Below are positions 15,413-21,914 of a stretch of 32,063 bases of DNA, one piece after another. Position numbers and translations under genes: made by a program. The notes below the pieces were generated by a model. That model ran no database searches and had not been told where the DNA came from. It saw only the letters and a program-made list of their open reading frames with translations. Position 1 is the first letter of the stretch. Each line of letters starts with the position of its first letter. Source of the stretch: Deltaproteobacteria bacterium (GTDB lineage Bacteria > Desulfobacterota > Desulfobulbia > Desulfobulbales > JAJRZW01); contig JAJRZW010000025.1 of the NCBI GenBank assembly GCA_024275015.1, positions 1-32,063 of the forward strand. The letters run 5' to 3'.

Positions 15413-17439
15413 TTTGCCCCGAGTCTCTTCATGATCTTGAACAGGGCTCCGAAATAGGTGCTGTCAGAGGGATTGTCAAAGGAGTCGTCCTTCCAGTCGG
15501 CGTAGTGGAGGTCAAGACCGAGGCTGAAACCGCGGCCAAGATCCAACTCGTTGTCAAGCCGGATATCAAGAACCTTGGTCTTGGTCGCGGAAAACCCGGC
15601 GATCTCGGCGGTGTCGATGACCCCGGCGGTCCCGATGGTAAACGGCGTGGTCGGGTCAAAGGTGCCCTTGGTGACGGTATAATCGATGGCCCCGTTCATC
15701 CGCAGCCGGTCAACCGGGCGCATGACCAGGTCGAGGGCGAAATTATGGGCGGTCTGTTTATTGCTGTAGCCATGATCGACCACATGAGCCCCGGTACCAT
15801 CCTCCCAGACGATGTCCCTCTTCTGCTCCTGGGAGATGAAAGTGTAGGTGGGAACCAACGAAAAACGCTTCGAGACCACGAATATCAGGCTGGCGACATA
15901 TTGCTGCCGCAGGGCCCGACCAACGTTGGCGTCGGCGATATTATCGCTGGTACGATTCTCGTCGCTCTCGTCACGAACAATGAAACCGTTAGCGAACAGG
16001 CTCACCCGGGGTGACATGGTCCAGGTGAGGTCAAGCTTGGCCTCGTCGCTGCGGGCGGGTTCGTTGTTGACGATCTCGGCGCCATATTCAAATCCGACCC
16101 GGGTATGCTTGAGCCGGGCGGTGGTTCTTACCCCGGGGATGGCCCGGTTGGTGATCCTGAATTCATAGATGTCACGAATGGTCTTTTCCGGCCGGCTCCA
16201 GACCAGGGCGGAATCTCCTTCCACGTCCTTGATCTCCCTGGTGTATCCCATCTGCATACTGGTGGCCGGAATCAGGGAATAACGCATGGAAAGGCTGGCC
16301 ATATCAGTGGTCGAAGCGACCCCGGGCTCAACGGTATAGACCCGGTTCAACGAGGGTACAGGCGGTGGATTGAGACCGTCGGCGACAACCGTGGCCGGGG
16401 CGGCGGCAGTGTTCTTCTGATGCCTGAGTTTGGCGGAAAAAGCCACCCAGACACGCGGCAACCAGAACACTTCGCCGTAACTCAGGCTCCGGTCGGCCTC
16501 GGCATGGCTGTATTCATTGGTCTTCTCAAGTTTGGAAAAGGTGGTGGAGACAAAGAGCCGTCCTGAATGGGTGGTATGAAGCTTAAAGGTGTTGCTGTTC
16601 GCCTTCAGTTCCGGGACAACGTTATGGACGCTGGTGATCCCGGAATCATAGGTGTAAGCAGGAGCGGCGACATCGGAATCAAATTTACGGTCGCGGTGGG
16701 ACAGCTCAAACTCCATCGGCCCCAAGTGGGCGTTGGTGGTAAAAGCGATGGTATCGCTTTTCTGATCAATGTCCCGGGCCTCACTCACCCGCACCCGTCC
16801 CCCGCGGGCGCCGCCGAAAAAATAGGCCTCGCCGCCAAGGAAACGCTGCTGGCGTTTACCCTTGCGGCTGACGGTCTCACCGTCGATGTAAACATGAAAT
16901 GGATAGCTCGGGGTCTTGAAGCGCAGCTGATACTGGTCGATCTCAACCCTGATCCCGTAATCATCAACCCCGGCGTCGTGGATCTCCACCTCGGAGCCGC
17001 TGGTATTGCCGGGGTCATAATCAAACAGGGTAAGGTTGTCGAGGTTATGGTAGAAACGCCGGGTCAGGACCCGGGTGCGGATCGCGTCTTTAAACGAGTA
17101 ACGAAAATCGCCGTACCAGTCGTTTTCATCATAATAATCAAGCTCAAAATGATAACGGCTGGGAAGCGGCGCTCCCTCGAGGTAGACCCCGCCTGAGGCC
17201 GAACTCCCGGTGGTATGGAAGGCGTAGGCCCCGGCCCGCCCCACCCGGATGTTGGCCTTGGCGGCGGAGGTATCGGCCAGGGATGAATTGACCGAATTGT
17301 CGGTCTGGCGCAGACTGCCGCCGACCCAGACCTCGGCAATGGGTTTTACCCGCTCCGGCAGGTCGTTATAGCCGGCCCGGGCCTCGACGCCGAACAGGGA
17401 AAGTACCGCTACGGAAATATATATGGCTGTCTTTTTCAT
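15409..17439 (-). CDS. MtrB/PioB-type decahaem-associated outer membrane beta-barrel protein
   Basis: A 676-residue precursor with a signal peptide (MKKTAIYISVAVLSLFGVEARA). The body is full of alternating aromatic and polar strands typical of a large barrel (YHFELDYYDENDWYGDFRYSF, VRLNGAIDYTV-like strands). In Shewanella and Rhodopseudomonas, MtrB and PioB sheathe a decahaem cytochrome so that electrons can cross the outer membrane. The decahaem lipoprotein encoded immediately upstream, overlapping by four bases, supports the same role here. The N-terminal CXXC of some MtrB proteins is absent, and the C-terminus lacks the usual terminal aromatic residue (ends KRLGAK). The family assignment rests on strand pattern and partner and not on a specific motif. 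Confidence 0.8.
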   Translation of the reverse strand: MKKTAIYISVAVLSLFGVEARAGYNDLPERVKPIAEVWVGGSLRQTDNSVNSSLADTSAAKANIRVGRAGAYAFHTTGSSASGGVYLEGAPLPSRYHFELDYYDENDWYGDFRYSFKDAIRTRVLTRRFYHNLDNLTLFDYDPGNTSGSEVEIHDAGVDDYGIRVEIDQYQLRFKTPSYPFHVYIDGETVSRKGKRQQRFLGGEAYFFGGARGGRVRVSEARDIDQKSDTIAFTTNAHLGPMEFELSHRDRKFDSDVAAPAYTYDSGITSVHNVVPELKANSNTFKLHTTHSGRLFVSTTFSKLEKTNEYSHAEADRSLSYGEVFWLPRVWVAFSAKLRHQKNTAAAPATVVADGLNPPPVPSLNRVYTVEPGVASTTDMASLSMRYSLIPATSMQMGYTREIKDVEGDSALVWSRPEKTIRDIYEFRITNRAIPGVRTTARLKHTRVGFEYGAEIVNNEPARSDEAKLDLTWTMSPRVSLFANGFIVRDESDENRTSDNIADANVGRALRQQYVASLIFVVSKRFSLVPTYTFISQEQKRDIVWEDGTGAHVVDHGYSNKQTAHNFALDLVMRPVDRLRMNGAIDYTVTKGTFDPTTPFTIGTAGVIDTAEIAGFSATKTKVLDIRLDNELDLGRGFSLGLDLHYADWKDDSFDNPSDSTYFGALFKIMKRLGAK

Positions 17440-18455
17440 CGCGTAAACGCCCCCCCCCCGCTCATTCCCGGTGTGTCACTGCCATGGATCTGCGAATGGC
17501 AGTCGGTGCAACGGGTGAAACTCATGCTCTTGCCGCCGAGTGCGTCATTGCCTACCCGATGGGTCGGATGACATTGCTTGCACAGGAATACCTGCGGCAG
17601 CTTCAACAACGATTCATTAACCGAACCGTGGGGCGAATGGCACATGGCGCAGTTCTCGGTATTGTCGGAGTGTTCAAAAAGAAACGGCCCCGCCTTTTCC
17701 GGGTGACAGCGGGCACAGATATCCTTGACCGTCATCCCCCGAAGGAGTTTGGGGTTGGAATTACCGTGGGGTTCATGACAGTCGGTGCAGAATACCTTGC
17801 CCTCTCTCACCGGATGATGGCTGGGGAGGGAAAACTGGGCCCGGATATCAATATGACAGTCGAGGCAGAGCTTCTGCACCGCCCGGGGATCGACAATCAG
17901 GTCGGAGCTGCCGTGGATCGGATGGCAATTGGCGCAGGTGACCTCGTTTACGGCATGGATGCCCGCGTTCCAGTTATGGATATTGAAGGTGGCATTGGAT
18001 GTATGGCATTTAAGACAGATGAGCGACAGGACCCCGGAAGGCAGCTTCGAGTAGTCGAGGAGGTTATCCTTATGGGCCTTCACCACCTGATCGTAATGGG
18101 CCTTGACCTCGGTATCGTTATTGATTCCGAGCTTTTTCAGGGCCGCCATCATCTCGCTTGCCGGACCGTGACAGGACTCGCAGTCAACGATCTTCATCCC
18201 CGACGACGCCTCTTTCAGCTGATCACCCATGGTGCTCGCCTTGAAGTCAAGGGCGAGTTTGTCATGGCTGTGACAATTCTTGAGACAGTTCTCGTTGCCG
18301 ACATAATCGGAAGTTAATTTGCCGAGGAGGAGTTTTTCGTATTCCTTGACCGGAACAATCGGCCGGGCCTCCTTCATCCTGGCGCAGCCTACCATCAACA
18401 AAGCCGCAGACAGCACGCATAGCAACAGTTTAAGCACAATCGAGTGTAACCGCAT
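17436..18455 (-). CDS. Decahaem c-type cytochrome lipoprotein (DmsE/MtrA-like)
   Basis: A 339-residue precursor with a lipoprotein signal (MRLHSIVLKLLLCVLSAALL then MVGC, Cys24). Ten haem-binding motifs can be counted: CLKNCH first, which is CX3CH and not CX2CH, followed by CESCH, CLKCH, CANCH, CLDCH, CTDCH, CARCH, CAMCH, CKQCH and CTDCH. Extra histidines for the sixth haem ligand are plentiful. With the downstream MtrB/PioB-like barrel it would form a porin-cytochrome electron conduit across the outer membrane. The ATG at 18455 has GGAGGAG eight bases upstream; earlier in-frame codons are repeat. Near its 3' end is a run of ten G (coding strand), ten bases before the barrel start. Confidence 0.9.
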   Translation of the reverse strand: MRLHSIVLKLLLCVLSAALLMVGCARMKEARPIVPVKEYEKLLLGKLTSDYVGNENCLKNCHSHDKLALDFKASTMGDQLKEASSGMKIVDCESCHGPASEMMAALKKLGINNDTEVKAHYDQVVKAHKDNLLDYSKLPSGVLSLICLKCHTSNATFNIHNWNAGIHAVNEVTCANCHPIHGSSDLIVDPRAVQKLCLDCHIDIRAQFSLPSHHPVREGKVFCTDCHEPHGNSNPKLLRGMTVKDICARCHPEKAGPFLFEHSDNTENCAMCHSPHGSVNESLLKLPQVFLCKQCHPTHRVGNDALGGKSMSFTRCTDCHSQIHGSDTPGMSGGGAFTR

Positions 18456-18546
18456 CGGCCCATCTCCTCCCGCTTCTCTTTTCCACGGCCTCCCATCAGC
18501 GCCGCTGATCATTCCCCCGGACAAAAACACCTTTACATCAAGGCGT

Positions 18547-18703
18547 TTACCAGCCCGTTGAAAAACGGGCTGGTCGCGGCGCATGGACGCGCCGCCGATT
18601 TCACCGGGTTGAAAAACCCGGTGAAATCGAGAGGTTGGATGAAACCTGTTTTATCCAACCGGCGGTTGAAAAAGCCAGGACGGCTTTTTCAAAAGCTCTG
18701 TTA
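18547..18703 (+). repeat. Family 1 repeat, copy 11 (best-preserved reference copy)
   Basis: All five hairpins are near perfect: CAGCCCGTT/AACGGGCTG; GCGGCGC/GCGCCGC; GATTTCACCGGGTT paired with AACCCGGTGAAATC around a GAAA loop; GGTTGGAT/ATCCAACC; GTTGAAAAAGCC with GGCTTTTTCAA. It lies between a predicted promoter (18710-18739) and the cytochrome gene, so it would form most of the 5' leader of that operon. The last hairpin, a GC stem followed by a T-run, looks like an intrinsic terminator. Confidence 0.93.
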
Positions 18704-18709
18704 AGACAC

Positions 18710-18739
18710 CATATACGCAAAGTTTCAAATAACTGTCAA
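18710..18739 (-). promoter_or_regulatory. Sigma-70-type promoter for the cytochrome operon
   Basis: On the minus strand TTGACA (18734-18739) and TATATG (18710-18715) are 18 bp apart in an AT-rich stretch. Transcription would start near 18702, exactly at the edge of repeat copy 11, about 247 bases before the cytochrome ATG. No better promoter was seen closer to the gene. Confidence 0.5.
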
Positions 18740-18820
18740 TAAATATTGTAACCATTTAATAATATTGTAGTTGTTCTAATCAGGAATAATAACCGAAAAA
18801 AGCACCCCGGCGACCATTAT

Positions 18821-18845
18821 CCATGGTCAAGCGAGATGACCATGG
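18821..18845. promoter_or_regulatory. Perfect dyad, possible operator
   Basis: CCATGGTCA and TGACCATGG are exact inverted copies separated by seven bases. No T-run follows, so a terminator is unlikely. It lies in the 577-bp gap between the divergent cytochrome operon and the oxidoreductase gene and could be a repressor or activator site for either. No second copy was seen in the window. Confidence 0.4.
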
Positions 18846-18919
18846 ATGTGGCGTTGGCAAGTCAAATTGATAATACTGTGGATTCTGGGCGACACAATTG
18901 AAATCCCCCTTCTTTCCGG

Positions 18920-19020
18920 TTATCAGTTCGTTGAAAAAACGGACTGTGCGCGGCTGATATCCGCGCCGCCGATTTCACCGGATTAAAAAGCCAGGTGACA
19001 TCGAGAGGTTGACCAAAACA
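18920..19020 (+). repeat. Family 1 repeat, copy 12 (truncated at the right end)
   Basis: Starts TTATCAG and keeps the first hairpin (one mismatch) and a CGCGG/CCGCG second hairpin. The central hairpin is disrupted. The copy stops in the GGTTGACCAAAACA segment, about 12 bp before the oxidoreductase ATG. That gene's AGGAA ribosome-binding site directly follows the truncated repeat. Confidence 0.85.
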
Positions 19021-19032
19021 CAGGAAGACGAA

Positions 19033-20034
19033 ATGAACAAAGATAAATTCACCGCCCTGCGGATAAACAGAAACGCCGTCGGCTCCTTTGACCGCGAGCT
19101 TCAGGAGATGCGCCTGAGCGACCTGCCCCCGAATGAGGTCACGATAAGGGTGCTGTGGTCGTCGCTTAATTATAAGGACGCCCTGTCGGCAGACGGCAAC
19201 CGCGGGGTGACCCGGCGCTATCCCCACACCCCGGGGATCGACGCCGCCGGAGTGGTGGTTGCAAGCGTTGACCCGGACTGGGAAAAAGGCGACGAGGTGA
19301 TCGTATCCTGTTATGACCTGGGAATGAACACCCCCGGCGGCTTCGGAGAAATGATCCGGGTACCGGGCCGGTGGATACTCCCACGGCCCCCGGGGATGAC
19401 CCTGAGGGAGAGCATGATCTACGGCACCGGCGGTTTTACCGCGGCCCATTGTCTCTTTCGCCTGCTCGAGCTCGGCCTGACCCCGGACCGCGGCCCGGTG
19501 CTGGTCACCGGCGCCACCGGCGGAGTGGGAACGTTCGCGGTCGCCTTTCTCGCCCGGGCCGGGTTCAAGGTGGTGGCGGCCAGCGGCAAACCGGAGAGCG
19601 CGGAGTTTCTTGAAAGACTTGGGGCCGAAAAGGTCATCAGCCGGGAGGCGGGCAAAGACAGACCCGGCCGCGCCTTCCTGAGGCCCCGCTGGGGCGGGGT
19701 GGTGGACACCGTTGGCGGCGAATATCTCGCCGCGGCAATAAAATCATGCCGCTACAACGGCGTCGTTGCCTGTTGCGGCAACACCGCCGGGGCCGATCTG
19801 CCACTCACGGTCTACCCCTTTATCCTCAAAGGCGTAACCCTGGCCGGAATCGACTCGGCCGAATGCGCCATGGAAAGGAGAAAAAAAATCTGGGACAAAC
19901 TGGCCGTTGCCTGGCGGCCGGATAATCTTGAAGAATTCGCCCATGAAATCACCCTTACCGACCTCCCTGAAACCATCGACCGGATGCTGGCGGGAAAGAC
20001 CAGGGGCAGGTATGTGATAAACCTGAGCCGGTGA
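19033..20034 (+). CDS. acuI: YhdH/AcuI-type acrylyl-CoA reductase (zinc-free MDR family)
   Basis: A 333-residue NADPH-dependent medium-chain reductase of the YhdH/YhfP group, which reduces acryloyl-CoA to propionyl-CoA in the best-studied members. The N-terminal catalytic domain has SSLNYKDALSADG and TPGIDAAGVVV; the Rossmann domain has VLVTGATGGVGTFAV (about residues 157-171); and the family C-terminus TLTDLPETIDRMLAGKTRGRYVINL is intact. The group lacks structural zinc and no zinc-binding cysteine set is seen here. The ATG at 19033 has AGGAA six bases upstream. It may serve propionate or DMSP-derived acrylate metabolism. The gene stands alone, so the physiological substrate is uncertain. 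Confidence 0.88.
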   Translation: MNKDKFTALRINRNAVGSFDRELQEMRLSDLPPNEVTIRVLWSSLNYKDALSADGNRGVTRRYPHTPGIDAAGVVVASVDPDWEKGDEVIVSCYDLGMNTPGGFGEMIRVPGRWILPRPPGMTLRESMIYGTGGFTAAHCLFRLLELGLTPDRGPVLVTGATGGVGTFAVAFLARAGFKVVAASGKPESAEFLERLGAEKVISREAGKDRPGRAFLRPRWGGVVDTVGGEYLAAAIKSCRYNGVVACCGNTAGADLPLTVYPFILKGVTLAGIDSAECAMERRKKIWDKLAVAWRPDNLEEFAHEITLTDLPETIDRMLAGKTRGRYVINLSR

Positions 20035-20099
20035 CGACTTCGGGGAGGAATCGGCACAATCTGCGGCTACGCCATTTATCCCGGTTCACGGAATAAATA

Positions 20100-20624
20100 T
20101 CAGTAACTGACCTTGTCCGCCTTGACCTCCCAGGAGGAGAACACCGGCATGGCCTCGTCCCGCAGCATCTGCACCATCTCAAGCTTACGTTCCTGCGGCG
20201 GACGGGAAATCTCGCGGTAGATATAGTCGTCGGCAAAACCGATACCGGCGGCGTCAACCCGGTCGGCGGCATAGTAAATCCGGTTGATTCCGGCCCAGTA
20301 GACCGCCCCGAGACACATGGGACAAGGCTCACAGTTAATAAAGATCTCACAACCGGCGAGCCAGAAATCACCCAGAGCACAGGCGGCCTTGCGGATGGCG
20401 TCGATCTCGGCGTGGGCGGTGGGATCAAGGCTGGAGGTCACCCGGTTCCATCCCCGGGCAATGATCTCGCCGGAACGAACCACCACTGCCCCGAAAGGCC
20501 CTCCCTCCCCGGCCCGCATCTTTTCATCGGCAATCCTGATCGCCTCGCGCATGAAATCGTGACAGTCAGGGCCGCAACTGCCGGCGACATCCCGACGGCC
20601 GGGGTCTTTAACAGATTTATTCAT
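20100..20624 (-). CDS. guaD: Guanine deaminase-like nucleoside deaminase
   Basis: A 174-residue cytidine-deaminase-fold enzyme, predicted to convert guanine to xanthine in purine salvage. The zinc site is PTAHAEIDAIRKA and CEPCPMCLGAVYWAG. The IYYAADRVDAAGIGFADDYIYREI segment and the C-terminal aromatic residue match the Bacillus guanine deaminase type better than tRNA adenosine deaminase. The ATG at 20624 has no good ribosome-binding site. Compared with the Bacillus enzyme the N-terminus is about 18 residues longer, so an internal start such as the ATG at 20552 is possible. It is convergent with the reductase gene and divergent from plsY. Confidence 0.85.
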   Translation of the reverse strand: MNKSVKDPGRRDVAGSCGPDCHDFMREAIRIADEKMRAGEGGPFGAVVVRSGEIIARGWNRVTSSLDPTAHAEIDAIRKAACALGDFWLAGCEIFINCEPCPMCLGAVYWAGINRIYYAADRVDAAGIGFADDYIYREISRPPQERKLEMVQMLRDEAMPVFSSWEVKADKVSY

Positions 20625-20672
20625 GGGGTTTACAGTTTCATATTTAAGGTTTACGGTTTGTAACCCTGTAAC

Positions 20673-20704
20673 TTTATCACTCCGTCACTTTATCACTTTG
20701 TCAC
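20673..20704. repeat. 8-bp tandem repeat (TTTATCAC type)
   Basis: Four consecutive 8-bp units: TTTATCAC, TCCGTCAC, TTTATCAC, TTTGTCAC, followed by a partial TCTATAC. It lies in the short gap between guaD and plsY, upstream of the plsY start. Length variation here could alter spacing in the plsY leader. Confidence 0.75.
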
Positions 20705-20725
20705 TCTATACAAAAATAAACCACC

Positions 20726-21310
20726 ATGTATCTGATAATCATCTCCTACCTTATCGGCTCCATCCCCTTCGGCCTTGTTTTCGGGAAACTCGCCGGCATT
20801 GATGTCCGCGCCGCCGGCAGCGGCAATATCGGTGCCACCAACGTAAATCGCCTCCTGGGGAAAAAACCGGGCATCGCGACCCTTCTGTGCGATGCTGCCA
20901 AAGGCATTGCGCCGATGCTCGCGGCCGGTTATCTCGGGGCCGGTGAAGACATTGTTCTCGTCTGCGGTCTTGCCGCCTTTATCGGCCATATATTCCCCGT
21001 TTACCTGAAATTCCACGGCGGCAAGGGCGTGGCCACCGCGCTGGGAATCTTTCTCTTTCTCAACCCGGTCGCCTGCGGAATCGCGGTGACGATATTCGTG
21101 TTCATAGTATGGCTGAGCGGTTTTGTTTCACTGGGGTCTCTGGCGGCGGCGGCGGCGATGCCGCTTATTCTGTTCCTGAACCATGGAACAAAAAACCAGA
21201 CATACCTCGCCCTGGCGATAACCATATTAATCTGGGCAAAACATTACCAGAACATCGGCCGCCTTGTCCGCGGCAGAGAAAAAAGCTGGCGGAAGAAGAC
21301 TGAAGACTGA
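20726..21310 (+). CDS. plsY: Glycerol-3-phosphate acyltransferase PlsY
   Basis: This inner-membrane enzyme transfers an acyl group from acyl phosphate to glycerol-3-phosphate, the first step of phospholipid synthesis. The 194-residue product has the three conserved loops: SGNIGATNVNRLLGKKPG (motif 1), FHGGKGVATALG (motif 2) and KHYQNIGRLVRGREKSW (motif 3), separated by hydrophobic helices. Length is normal. The ATG at 20726 follows an AT-rich leader with a tandem repeat; no strong ribosome-binding site is visible. The J-domain gene follows 86 bp downstream in the same direction. Confidence 0.96.
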   Translation: MYLIIISYLIGSIPFGLVFGKLAGIDVRAAGSGNIGATNVNRLLGKKPGIATLLCDAAKGIAPMLAAGYLGAGEDIVLVCGLAAFIGHIFPVYLKFHGGKGVATALGIFLFLNPVACGIAVTIFVFIVWLSGFVSLGSLAAAAAMPLILFLNHGTKNQTYLALAITILIWAKHYQNIGRLVRGREKSWRKKTED

Positions 21311-21396
21311 CGGCTGGCGGAAGACTGAAAAAACGGAACCTGGCGGGATCAGGTCGTATCTCACGACGCGCAAGGATATGACCATCAACCATAAGC

Positions 21397-21717
21397 ATGA
21401 AACCAATGAATATCGACTGGGATGACATCGAAGAGGCACGGGAGGTGTTGGGGCTTGACGAACGCGCCACCCTCAGCGAAATAAAAAAGGCATTCAGACG
21501 GATGGCGCGAAAAAATCATCCCGACCTGAACCGCGACGCCTCCGGCCACCAGCGGATGCGCCAACTTAACCACGCCTACCAGATCCTGCTTGATTACTGT
21601 TCTTCCTTCCGGTTCCCGTTACAAAAAGGCCCGGACGCGGAGATCATCGACGATGAAAAGTGGTGGTTCGACCGCTTCGGCTCCGATCCCCTGTGGGGCA
21701 AATCAGGGGACAAGTAA
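21397..21717 (+). CDS. Small stand-alone J-domain protein
   Basis: A 106-residue protein with a J domain at about residues 13-70 and the HPD tripeptide at 41-43 (ARKNHPDLN), which stimulates DnaK ATPase. It lacks the Gly/Phe-rich, zinc and client-binding domains of DnaJ, so it is a specialised co-chaperone. The tail holds an aromatic segment (DEKWWFDRFGSDPLWG). Both ATG 21397 and ATG 21406 are possible starts; neither has a strong ribosome-binding site. It is probably co-transcribed with plsY. Confidence 0.85.
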   Translation: MKPMNIDWDDIEEAREVLGLDERATLSEIKKAFRRMARKNHPDLNRDASGHQRMRQLNHAYQILLDYCSSFRFPLQKGPDAEIIDDEKWWFDRFGSDPLWGKSGDK

Positions 21718-21791
21718 CAAAACAAGGGGGAAAACAAACCATTACCGCGTCCGTCCGGTGGCGGGATTCAAGATAACAGACGCGTTCCCCT

Positions 21792-21913
21792 TAACAGACC
21801 GTTGACCAAAACAAGTTCCGGCCAACCTCTCGATTTCACCGGGGTTTTCAACCCGGCAAAATCGGCGGAGCGTCCATGCGCCGCGACCAGTCCGTTTTTC
21901 AACGGACTGTTAA
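21792..21913 (-). repeat. Family 1 repeat, copy 13 (short form)
   Basis: Reverse orientation from TAACAG at 21792-21797 to CTGTTA at 21907-21912. It lacks the GTTGAAAAAGCC hairpin, like copies 4 and 7. The CAGTCCGTT/AACGGACTG hairpin is perfect. It ends two bases before the stop codon of the PpiD-like gene (21915-21917) and separates it from the convergent J-domain gene. Confidence 0.92.
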
Positions 21914-21914
21914 A

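Noticed and set aside
19009-19032. Upstream start for the oxidoreductase gene at 19009
   Set aside because: That codon lies in the truncated repeat; ATG 19033 has a ribosome-binding site and gives the family N-terminus.
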